In this document: positions 56,357 through 64,000 of the stretch, in pieces
Layout: each line of letters opens with the position of its first letter
How positions within the stretch are numbered: position 1 is the first letter of the stretch
From: CAWAQA01 sp963784065
Lineage (GTDB): Bacteria; Acidobacteriota; Vicinamibacteria; Vicinamibacterales; UBA2999
DNA length: 64,000 nt
Reading direction: 5' to 3'
NCBI GenBank assembly: GCA_963784065.1
Contig: CAWAQA010000004.1
Coordinates: 1 to 64,000, forward strand
The notes under the pieces: model-generated
What the model saw: the letters and a program-made list of their open reading frames with translations, nothing else
Databases searched by the model: none
What the model was told of the DNA's origin: nothing
Program-made: the position numbers and the translations under genes

Positions 56357-56411
56357 CTTGAGATCCCGGGTCCGCAAGGACGGGCGGGTTCGATTCCCGC
56401 CCCCGGCACCA
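56357..56411 (+). tRNA. tRNA-Leu 3' half fragment
   Basis: CTTGAGA, TCCCG, a variable arm GTCC-GCAA-GGAC, a T arm GCGGG-TTCGATT-CCCGC, acceptor CCCCGGC and ACCA. No matching 5' half is next to it. Its acceptor strand would pair with the 5' half at 45176. The variable arm differs from the fragment at 50913, so it is not a recent exact copy. Confidence 0.75.
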
Positions 56412-56419
56412 GTGCCTCC

Positions 56420-56514
56420 CGCGCTGGTGCGCGGTCGCGGCACTCAGGCTCGCGACCGTCGGCGCGGGACGCCTCGGTCTTCGGGCACGATTCCCGCCCC
56501 CGCCCCCGGCACCA
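56420..56514. repeat. Single unit of the tRNA-end repeat
   Basis: A lone copy of the same ~98-bp unit that forms the array at 50971-51420: CGCGCTGGTGCGCGGTCGCG at the start, GCCTCGGTC in the middle, and CCCCGGCACCA at the end (56514), directly after the tRNA fragment. Confidence 0.8.
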
Positions 56515-56722
56515 TTTTCGGGTGAACGACGCTCGCGGTCTCACCCTCCGCCCGAGATGGTCCCCCTCCTGCGAGGTCTTCAACAGCCGCACTCGACACG
56601 CGCCGACCACCGGCGTCGGATCGTCGGGACGGCATCGATCCATGAAGTAATTGCAATCGAGGTGTTGAGGTGGCGGAGCTTGGGCGTTAGAATCACGCGC
56701 TCACCAACAGGAGGCCGCCGGC

Positions 56723-57812
56723 ATGTTTGGATCGACGATCCTGGAAGTCGCGATCGGTTTGGTATTCATTTACATGCTCCTGAGCCTGCTGTGCTCGGCG
56801 ATCGGTGAATATATCGAAGCAAAAGTCAACAACCGCGCGAAGTATCTCCGGCGCGGCATTGCGCTCCTCCTGAACGACACCGACGGGTCCGGCCAGGACA
56901 TCGCCAAGCTGCTCTACGCACATGGCCTGGTGCGCCCGCTGTATCGCACGCCCAACAAGCTGCCGTCGTACATCCCGTCGCGGACCTTTGCGCTGGCGCT
57001 GTGGAACATCGCCAGCAACGCGGCCGCCGCCGCCGGCGGTGCATCCGATGCCGGCGTCAGCACCGATCTGAAGAAGATCCGCGAGGTCGTGGCCGCGCAC
57101 GTACCGAACAAAGAGCTGAAGGCCGCGTTGCTCACCCTCATCGACGAAGCGAATGGCGATCTTCAGAAAGCGCGCCAGAATGTCGAGGAATGGTACGACG
57201 CCATGATGGATCGCGTGGCGGGGTGGTACAAGCGCACGATGAGCGTGGTCCTGCTGGTCCTGGGTGTCGTCGTTGCAGCCGTGATCAACGCCGACAGCAT
57301 CACCATCGCTCGTGTGCTCGCGAGCGACAGCGCGCTCCGCAGTTCGGTCGTCGCCGCAACGCAACAGCAGCTCGCGACACCGCTGGCGCCGCCGTCACCC
57401 GAAGACACCCGCCGGCCTCCAATCTGCACAGACGCCGACCGGGGAGCAGACTTCTTCCGATGCCGACGCCAGAGAAAAGCTGGCCAGAGATCGCGTCCTG
57501 CAGGCACGCGCCGTCGTCGACGTTCTCGGGTTGCCATTGGGGTGGGTGACCGCCGCGGACGGCCCCGATGACGCCCGCCGGGTGCCATCGACGCTCGCAG
57601 AGTGGCTGCTCAAGATCGCCGGCATCCTGCTCACCGGCTTCGCCATCTCGCAGGGTGCGCCATTCTGGTTCGATCTGCTCAACAAGTTCATGGTCATCCG
57701 CTCGACCGTCAAGCCCTCGGAGAAGAGCCAGCCACAGCCGTCAAAGGATCGGCCCGCGCCGAAGACCGAAACCGATTCGCCAGGCGGTGGCGACGGGCGA
57801 CCGAAGGATTGA
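56723..57812 (+). CDS. Conserved integral-membrane protein (one frameshift)
   Basis: About 363 residues when joined. N-terminal helix (ILEVAIGLVFIYMLLSLLCS), a large cytoplasmic part with KKIREVVAAHVPNKELKAAL and a WYDAMMDRVAGWYKRTMS block ahead of the next helix (VLLVLGVVVAAVINADSITI). A frame change near 57425 leads to RAVVDVLGLPLGWVTAADGP, a last helix (WLLKIAGILLTGFAISQGAP) and FWFDLLNKFMVIRSTVKPSE before a Pro/Lys-rich tail. I know this arrangement from uncharacterised bacterial membrane proteins; no function assigned. Confidence 0.7.
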
Positions 57813-58069
57813 GGGCGGGGGCTGCGCTGATCCCTGCCGTGACTGCCTTATTTCAGTCCGGCGAGGGTGGCGACTGCCAAAGACTCACCCGTGCTCGCCG
57901 CCGCCGCGCGACGGCCAGCCGGTTACGGCAAGCTTGGAAGGCGGTGTTCCGATTCGAGTCACGGCCGCGCACGACTCACACGGAGAGTCCCGGGTTCGAG
58001 CCTCCCAGGTGTCTGCGCGGACTCTGATGCAGGAAGGCATGCCTCAATGAACAAGTGACGTTGCGGTCA
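57813..58069. other. Intergenic region, nothing recognised
   Basis: 257 bases. It contains a T-arm-like motif (GGGTTCGAGCC near 57990) whose flanks do not pair, so I do not call a tRNA. Presumably holds the promoter of the response-regulator gene. Confidence 0.35.
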
Positions 58070-58525
58070 ATGAGTATTCCCTTGATCGAGACTCGTCGTG
58101 CGCTTACGCTCGCGAACATGTCCGGGGTCTCCCACCAGCGGCCGCTCGTCCTGATCGTCGATGACTTCGATGACGCCCGCGACATCTACGAGCAGTATTT
58201 GACGTTCAAAGGTTATCGGGTGTTGACGGCCGCCAGCGGCGCCGAAGCGATCGCCGTCGCGCGCGCCGAGCGGCCGTCCGTGATCTTGATGGACCTCAGA
58301 ATGATGGCGATGACCGGCACGGAAGCCATGAAGGTCCTGCGCCTGGACCCGGCGTTCAGCCAGGTACCGATCGTCGCCTTCACGGCGCATGCGCTCGATG
58401 AAGAGAAGACGATCGCGCTTGCAGCCGGTTTCGACGGAGTCATCCCGAAGCCATGCCTGCCCGACGAGCTCATGGCGGCGATCGACCGCCTGCTCGCAGC
58501 CCCTCGCTACGAACAGCTCCCGTAG
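58070..58525 (+). CDS. CheY-like response regulator
   Basis: About 151 residues from the ATG at 58070 (another ATG at 58118 starts closer to the domain). One receiver domain: PLVLIVDDFDDARDIYEQYL, phosphoacceptor Asp near residue 73 (VILMDLRMMAMTGTEAMKVL), PIVAFTAHALDEEKTIALAA and the Lys in GVIPKPCLPDELM. No output domain, so it acts by protein contact or phosphotransfer. No kinase adjacent. Intact. Confidence 0.88.
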   Translation: MSIPLIETRRALTLANMSGVSHQRPLVLIVDDFDDARDIYEQYLTFKGYRVLTAASGAEAIAVARAERPSVILMDLRMMAMTGTEAMKVLRLDPAFSQVPIVAFTAHALDEEKTIALAAGFDGVIPKPCLPDELMAAIDRLLAAPRYEQLP

Positions 58526-58722
58526 GCGCGTCCTCGAGGGCGCTCGACGCCAGGATCGATCCGTGGCGCCGGGCCGCCGCGAACGCAGTAGGATAAGCAG
58601 CAACAGGGCGGACCTCCGACGGTTGGAACACCGAAGCGTGCGGTGACATTGCGCCCGCTCGACATCGTGCCGCCCAGACCTGGAGCCCGGAGCCGCAACC
58701 CGAAATCACTGAGGGTGCCGCG

Positions 58723-60672
58723 ATGTTCCTCCGACTGACCCTCGTCGCCTGTCTCGTCGCCGCTGCGTCGGCCCAGACAACCGGGCCCGCTTCCGACGCG
58801 CTCGTCTCGGCGGTCGCGCGCGGGGCGGCCGGAGATGTGGAGCGGTTGCTCGCCAGGGGCGCGAGCGCCAATGCGGTCGACGCCGAAGGCACGCCCGTGC
58901 TGATGACGGCGGCGCTGTTTGCGGACGCAGACATGATGGAGCGTCTGCTGAAGCGCGGCGCGAATCCCAATCTGACCGACGCCTCGGGCGCGACCGCCTT
59001 GATGTGGTCGGTGCCCGATCCGGCGAAGGTTCAACGCCTCCTCGCCCATGGCGCCAATGTCAACGCGCGATCGCAAACGGAGCGGACGGCGCTGCTCGTT
59101 GCGGCCTCGTATCCGCGAACCGTCAGCCTGCTGCGGCTGCTGCTCGAGCGCGGGGCCGACCTTCGCGCCCAGGACCGCGCAGGAACGACCGCCCTGGCGC
59201 TGGCCGTCCGCTCGGCCGACGTGGAGGTCGTGCGCTTCCTGGTCGAGCAGGGCCTCGATCCGAACGCGCTGACGCCTGCCGCGCGACGCGCGGGCCTGGC
59301 TCGCAACGATCGGCCGACCGTCGATTACCTGATGTCGAAGGGACTGGGCCCGCTCGCCGACGTCCTGTTCACGACCGCGACATGGCAGCCCGCCGACCTG
59401 GTTGCCCGGTGGATCGACGCTGGAGCCAGCGTCAGCGCGAGCAATGCCGCGCAATACGGCAGAACGCCGCTCCTGACCGCGGTCACGTCGGAGGCGGCAG
59501 GCGCCGACACGCTGACGCTGCTGCTCGATCGCGGGGCCGATCCCAACGTCGCGACGACGGAAGGGGAGACGCCGCTCGATTGGGCGATCTACAAGGGCGA
59601 TCGGGCCAAGATCCAGGTGCTCGAGCAGCGCGGCGCGAAGCGCGGCAACGGTCCACGACGGGACGAGATCGCTCCACCGGCGAAAGGCGGCATCGCCGAC
59701 CCGCGCGTGTCCCTGGATCGCAGCGTGGCACGTCTCCTCGAAGTCGCGCCCGCATTCGGCGAGCGAGCCACCTGCGTGTCCTGTCACCACAATGCCCTGC
59801 CGGCACTCGTCGCGGCAACGGCTCGACAAAAGGGCGTCGAGGTGGACGAGGTGCGGACGCGCGCGAATCTCGATCACATCGTGAGGTTCTTCAAGACCAA
59901 CGCGCCGCGAATGATGCTGGGCGATCCCGCCGTCGGCGGAGAAGCGATCACGGCGGGCTACGTGCAGATGGCGCTCGCTCGCGAAAAGTATCCGCTCGAC
60001 ACGGTGACCGCCGCGATTGTCCACTGGCTGCTCTCCCGCCAGATGCCGGATGGGCGCTGGCTTGGAAACGGCGTCAATCGCCCGCCGTCCGAATACAGCC
60101 CGATCAGCCACACCGCGCTCGCGGCCGCCGGCTTGACCTCGTATTCCCTGCCCGCGCGCAAGAGCCAGATCGAGCAGAGCCTGCGGCGGGCCCGGCAATG
60201 GCTGCTCGCAGCAGCGCCGGCGTCTGCCGAAGAACGAGGGATGCGGCTGATGGGCCTGGTGTGGACGGATGCGCCGCGACCCAGTATCGAGGCTGCCGTG
60301 CGCGACATTCGATCGCGGCAGGACGCAGGCGGAGGCTGGTCGCAGTTCGGCCGCACCGACCCGGATGCCTACGCGACGGGACTATCGCTCTTTGCGCTCG
60401 GCATCGCCGGCGTTCCTGCGACCGACGACACGTACAAGAGAGGTGTCGCGTTCCTGCTCGGCACGCAGTATCAGGACGGGACGTGGCTGGTGAAGACCCA
60501 TTCCTTTCCGATACAGCGTTACTTCGAGAGCGGGTTCCCGTTCGGCAGGCACCAGTGGATATCTGCCGCCGGTACCAGTTGGGCCGCGCTCGCTATCGCG
60601 CGGACGCTGCCCGACAGAACGGGTCCGGCCGTAACCGAGAACACCCGGCCCGCGCTGATCCCGCAGCGCTAG
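58723..60672 (+). CDS. Exported ankyrin-repeat / CxxCH / cyclase-like toroid fusion protein
   Basis: A 649-residue protein. Signal peptide (LVACLVAAASAQ), then about eight ankyrin repeats to about residue 310 (VERLLARGASANAVDAEGTP, LLKRGANPNLTDASGATALM, LLLDRGADPNVATTEGETPL). Near residue 350 lies CVSCHH, a c-type heme attachment motif, and from there an alpha-toroid like squalene-hopene cyclases/prenyltransferases (IVHWLLSRQMPDGRWLGNGV, DIRSRQDAGGGWSQFGRTDP, VAFLLGTQYQDGTWLVKTHS, with QDxxGxW-type repeats). The acidic DxDD cyclase motif is not evident, so catalysis is doubtful. Intact. Confidence 0.75.
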   Translation: MFLRLTLVACLVAAASAQTTGPASDALVSAVARGAAGDVERLLARGASANAVDAEGTPVLMTAALFADADMMERLLKRGANPNLTDASGATALMWSVPDPAKVQRLLAHGANVNARSQTERTALLVAASYPRTVSLLRLLLERGADLRAQDRAGTTALALAVRSADVEVVRFLVEQGLDPNALTPAARRAGLARNDRPTVDYLMSKGLGPLADVLFTTATWQPADLVARWIDAGASVSASNAAQYGRTPLLTAVTSEAAGADTLTLLLDRGADPNVATTEGETPLDWAIYKGDRAKIQVLEQRGAKRGNGPRRDEIAPPAKGGIADPRVSLDRSVARLLEVAPAFGERATCVSCHHNALPALVAATARQKGVEVDEVRTRANLDHIVRFFKTNAPRMMLGDPAVGGEAITAGYVQMALAREKYPLDTVTAAIVHWLLSRQMPDGRWLGNGVNRPPSEYSPISHTALAAAGLTSYSLPARKSQIEQSLRRARQWLLAAAPASAEERGMRLMGLVWTDAPRPSIEAAVRDIRSRQDAGGGWSQFGRTDPDAYATGLSLFALGIAGVPATDDTYKRGVAFLLGTQYQDGTWLVKTHSFPIQRYFESGFPFGRHQWISAAGTSWAALAIARTLPDRTGPAVTENTRPALIPQR

Positions 60673-60691
60673 CACAAGAGGCGCGCTGGCG

Positions 60692-61159
60692 CTACTCGTT
60701 CTGCATGCGTCCTGGGTAACGCTGGTGGCAGCCGAGGCAGGCGCTGTAGATCTTCTCGCCGGTTTCGAGGATCGCATCGGGACTCTTCGCGTCCGCCGCC
60801 TTGACCGTCTCTTCGGCCGCCGCGGTCAGTTGTCGCGCCCTGGCCGCCCAGTCGCCGCCGTTCCGCGCGCGGCTTCCCGTCGTCAACGACCTGCCGGCGT
60901 CGGCGAGGCGCACAGCGCTGCGCCGCACCGCGGCCCACTCGCGGTCGTCCTTCGGAAACCTCTCCTCGACACCGGCGGAGGAGACGGTCGTGGAGACGGA
61001 GTTCCAGATGAGCGCCGCGGCCGGCTCGATGGTGCCGACCATCAGCCGCTCGACGGTGTCAGCGTCATAGTTTTCAGGGCCCTGGGCTTCGGCGGGGACG
61101 TCGCCGCACGCCGCGAACAGGGCCACGCAGCCCAACTGGAGAACCACAAGCAGTCGCAT
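60692..61159 (-). CDS. Cytochrome c'-like lipoprotein
   Basis: A 155-residue protein. N-terminal signal with a lipobox (CVALFAAC, lipid Cys about residue 18). The body is helical (VERLMVGTIEPAAALIWNSV, RRSAVRLADAGRSLTTGSRA, RQLTAAAEETVKAADAKSPD). A single c-type heme motif CLGCHQRY lies almost at the C-terminus, the arrangement of cytochrome c' and related four-helix cytochromes. It points toward the CxxCH-containing ankyrin gene (convergent, 19 bases apart). Electron-transfer partner unknown. Intact. Confidence 0.8.
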   Translation of the reverse strand: MRLLVVLQLGCVALFAACGDVPAEAQGPENYDADTVERLMVGTIEPAAALIWNSVSTTVSSAGVEERFPKDDREWAAVRRSAVRLADAGRSLTTGSRARNGGDWAARARQLTAAAEETVKAADAKSPDAILETGEKIYSACLGCHQRYPGRMQNE

Positions 61160-61242
61160 GGATCGTCTCCGGCGATGATTTGTCGGCCACTCATGCTTTC
61201 ACGTATCATTCGGGCCACGCAAAGAATTAAGGGAGGAGTCAC

Positions 61243-63448
61243 ATGCGGGCAGTAGAGGTCGGTCGCACCCGTCGAAACGCCTGGCTCGTACGCGTCGCGT
61301 GTACCGCTGTTGCGGCCGTGATGCTGGCACCGATGTTCGAGGCGTTTCCTTCCGCCCAGGCGAATGGCGAACTGCGCGTGGTCTCGAATCCCCGCCCTGA
61401 CATGGTGAGCGGCGGTGACGCCCTCGATCAAGGTTGACGTCCCGGCCGGCGTGGCCGCCCGTGACGTCCGTGTCACGCTCAACAACGCCGATGTGACCGC
61501 CGCGTTCCGCGCGGACGCCTCCGGCCGTGCGCTGACTGGCCTCGTCGCCGGCCTGGTGAATGGGCCGAACGCGCTGGCGGCAACGGTCAACGGCAAGCCG
61601 GGCGCGAGGCTGACGGTCGTCAACCACCCGAACATCGGCCCGGTCTTCGCCGGCCCCCACGAGAAGCCGTTCATCTGCCAGACGCAGGACTTCAAGCTTC
61701 CCTCAGGCGTGACGCTTGGCCCCGCGCTCGACGCCAACTGCTCGACGGCGACGCGTGTGGACTATTTCTATCGCACGCCCGCCGGCGGCGCGCTCAAGCC
61801 GCTGGCCGATCCAAAGGCGCCGCCTGCTGACGTCGCCACCGTGACCACGACGACGGGGCAGTCCGTGCCGTACATCGTTCGGATCGAGACCGGCACGATC
61901 AACCGGGCGATCTATCAGATCGCGATGCTGCACAACCCGGCGCGCGAGGCGACGCCCGATTTCATGAACCGCCCCGCGGGCTGGAACGGCCGTCTCATTT
62001 ATACCTTCGGCGGCGGCTGCACGACGGGCTGGTTCCGCCAGGGCGCCACGACGGGCGGCGTCAACGATGACGGGATGCTGGGGCAGGGATACGCCGTCGC
62101 GTCGGCGTCGCTGAATACCTTTGGCAACAACTGCGCCGAAGTGCTCGCGGCCGAGACGATGATGATGGTGAAGGAACACTTCATCGAGGCGTACGGCGCG
62201 CCGGCATTCACGATCGGCTGGGGCGGCTCGGGTGGTTCCTACCAGCAGCACCACATCGCCGACCGCTATCCCGGGCTGCTCGACGGGATCATGCCCGCGC
62301 GCAGCTTCCCTGACGTCGGCTTCGCCAGCATCCCGGTTCTCACCGACGCGCGGCTGTTGCGGCACTACTTCGACACGCTTGCGACGCAGCCGTATACGGA
62401 CGAGCAGAAGCGCCAGATCACCGGCTTCGGCAACCTGGCGACCATGGCCACCATCGACGAGGGCGCCGGCCGCATCCATCCGACGGAACACTGCCCGGAT
62501 GTCCTGCCCCAGGCGCTGCGCTACGACGCGGTGAGCAATCCCACCGGCGCGCGGTGCACCGTCTACGACCACGCCGTGAATGTGTATGGCCGCGACCCGA
62601 AGACCGGGTTCGCCCGGCGGCCGCTCGACAACGTCGGCATCCAGTACGGGCTGGCGGCGCTCAACAGCGGCACGATCAGCAAGAGCCAGTTCCTCGAGCT
62701 GAACGAGAAGATCGGCGGGTTCGATCACGATGGGAACATGGTGGCGGCGCGCAGCGTCGCCGAGACGGATGCCATCCGCGTGGCCTACCAGTCCGGCATC
62801 CTGAACAACGGCGGCGGCGGGCTGGCGACGACGCCGGTCATCGACTATCGCGCCTATCGAGACGACGTGCCCGATGGCGATGTGCACGTGCGCTACCACT
62901 CGTTCTCGATGCGCGAGCGCATGATCAAGGCGAACGGGCACGCCGACAATCACGTCATGCTGACCGACGACGTCAAGCGGAGCGATTCGCTGCGTGCCCC
63001 GGCCCTGCGCGAGGCGCTGAGCCAGATGGATCAGTGGCTGACGGCCCTGGCGGCGGATCAGTCCCGCGACGCGACGATCGTCAAGGTCCGCCGCGCGAAG
63101 CCTGCCAGCCTGGTGGACGCGTGCTGGACGCGCGATGACAAGGCGGAGAAGATCGTCGAGAAGGCCACGTATGGATCGGGACGGTGTGAGTCGCTGTATC
63201 CAGCCAACTCCTTCCCGCGCGGCGTCGCCGGCGCGGCGCTGGCCGCGGACGTGATCAAATGCCAGCTCCGGCCGATCGCCGCCGCCGACTACAAGGTCAG
63301 TTTCGCGCCCGACGAGATGGCGAGGCTCCGGCGGATCTTCCCGGGCGGCGTATGCGACTGGTCGAAGGCGGGTGTCGAGCAGCAGCCGGTGAAGGGAAGC
63401 TGGCAGACCTTCAACGCGCCCGCCGGCGTGACGATCGCCGCGCGGTAG
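61243..63448 (+). CDS. DUF6351 secreted hydrolase-like protein (one frameshift)
   Basis: About 735 residues when joined. Signal peptide (LVRVACTAVAAVMLAPMFEA). Frame changes near 61420, after LRVVSNPRPDMVSGGDAL; the second frame continues IKVDVPAGVAARDVRVTLNN. Family features follow: GPHEKPFICQTQDFKLPSGV, WNGRLIYTFGGGCTTGWFRQ, then a nucleophile-elbow-like GWGGSGGSYQQHHIADRYPG (about residue 327) and HADNHVMLTDDVKRS with a possible catalytic His. DUF6351 proteins resemble alpha/beta-hydrolases such as tannases; substrate unknown. The ATG at 61243 follows GGGAGGAG. Confidence 0.82.
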
Positions 63449-63587
63449 CCCCATCGCATCGATGTGCGGGCGGGCCCGCTGAACGGGCTCGTCTCGCGCC
63501 CGCATCACGACGGGAAATGGCTTGACATACGTATCGGCGGTTGGCTAAGGTCCGAACCAGTTTCTTTCAAGAGGAGGCTCTTGCGCC

Positions 63588-63992
63588 ATGCGACTCAGAA
63601 CCTATGGTTTCGCGGTGTCTGTGGCCTTGTTCCTCACTGCCATCCCGGCACTCGCCCATCACGCGCTGCAGGCTGAATTCGACACCACCAAACGCGGTGA
63701 GTTCACCGGAACTCTGACGCGGTTCGCGCTCGTGAACCCGCACGTGCGGTGGTTCTTCGACGTGAAGACGGCCGATGGCACCATGATCAAGTGGGAGGTC
63801 TCGGCTGCCGGCGCCGGACCGATCCGGCAGGCGGGCCTGGCGCGCGCCTTCAAGCTCGGGGACACGTACCGCGTCACGTATGCGCCTGCGCGCAACGGCG
63901 CGAACGTCGGGCGGGTGGTGGACTTCTTCTTCCCGGACGGCCGCAAGGTGACGCTCTACCACGAGAACGCCAACAACCCGAACGATCTCTAG
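63588..63992 (+). CDS. DUF6152 secreted small protein
   Basis: A 134-residue protein with GAGGAGG before the ATG. Signal peptide (VSVALFLTAIPALAHH), then the family pattern HHALQAEFDTTKRGEFTGTL, FALVNPHVRWFFDVKTADG, GAGPIRQAGLARAFKLGDTY and FFFPDGRKVTLYHENANNPN. DUF6152 proteins are small exported OB-like beta proteins frequent in Acidobacteriota and Proteobacteria with no known function. Intact; last gene in the window. Confidence 0.88.
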   Translation: MRLRTYGFAVSVALFLTAIPALAHHALQAEFDTTKRGEFTGTLTRFALVNPHVRWFFDVKTADGTMIKWEVSAAGAGPIRQAGLARAFKLGDTYRVTYAPARNGANVGRVVDFFFPDGRKVTLYHENANNPNDL

Positions 63993-64000
63993 ATTGAAGC

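Noticed and set aside
57960..58030. Another tRNA-like T-arm (GGGTTCGAGCC)
   Set aside because: The flanking bases do not form a T stem or acceptor stem and no CCA follows. Chance similarity or a long-decayed remnant.

Overview
This is a 64-kb stretch of a high-G+C Gram-negative genome. The gene content points to Acidobacteriota, most likely the Vicinamibacteria/Vicinamibacterales branch, and probably an environmental or metagenome-assembled genome: an LVIVD-repeat protein, CBM9/DUF5916 outer-membrane proteins, DUF6351 and DUF6152 secreted proteins, many Omp85-type or barrel proteins ending in Phe, and a leucine-catabolic (liu) operon. The taxonomic call is inference from gene families; no rRNA gene is present. 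About twenty otherwise well-conserved genes are interrupted by single-base frameshifts, often at G/C runs, so most of these breaks are probably sequencing indels. I describe each such gene across its break.

Layout. 0-10 kb: secreted/periplasmic oxidoreductases and hydrolases (PQQ sugar dehydrogenase, LVIVD protein, hydroxyacid-oxoacid transhydrogenase, ArfB ribosome rescue factor, a deleted ring-cleaving dioxygenase next to its esterase partner, BON protein, M28 peptidase). 10-19 kb: a YjbQ-like protein, a conserved protein with a kinase-like motif, and a ~2,100-residue protein that joins a TamB-type translocation module to POTRA repeats and an Omp85 barrel. 19-24 kb: TPR protein, aldo/keto reductase, bacterioferritin, GDSL esterase, OsmC, PHP-domain protein. 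24-30.5 kb, minus strand: a compact operon for leucine/isovalerate breakdown (both methylcrotonyl-CoA carboxylase subunits, enoyl-CoA hydratase, HMG-CoA lyase) that ends in three small overlapping genes of unknown function. 30.7-35.6 kb: an NtrC-type regulator followed by an MlaE-MlaF-MlaD lipid-transport operon whose MlaD-like protein carries an OmpA-like tail. 35.7-45 kb: YtxH-like proteins, a YihY-family membrane protein, a YyaL-like thioredoxin-domain protein and two tandem DUF5916 proteins, one of them broken.

45.2-51 kb is foreign DNA. A tRNA-Leu(UAA) gene is cut in its anticodon loop. Its 5' half lies at 45176-45211 and its 3' half at 50913-50970, and the two halves fit perfectly across about 5.7 kb of poorly recognisable, visibly less G+C-rich DNA. 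That DNA holds phage-like small genes, zinc-ribbon proteins, a DUF2971 protein, an HNH-like protein and its own intact tRNA-Leu(UAA) at 50737-50823. No integrase was recognised. Right of the 3' half is a ~98-bp tandem array whose units end in the tRNA 3' terminus. One more unit, and another tRNA-Leu 3' half, lie at 56357-56514.

51.5-64 kb returns to chromosome-like genes: a heme-binding GlcG-type protein, a sensor kinase with an ABC-type binding domain plus response regulators, barrel and membrane proteins, an ankyrin/CxxCH/cyclase-like fusion, a cytochrome c, a DUF6351 protein and a DUF6152 protein.
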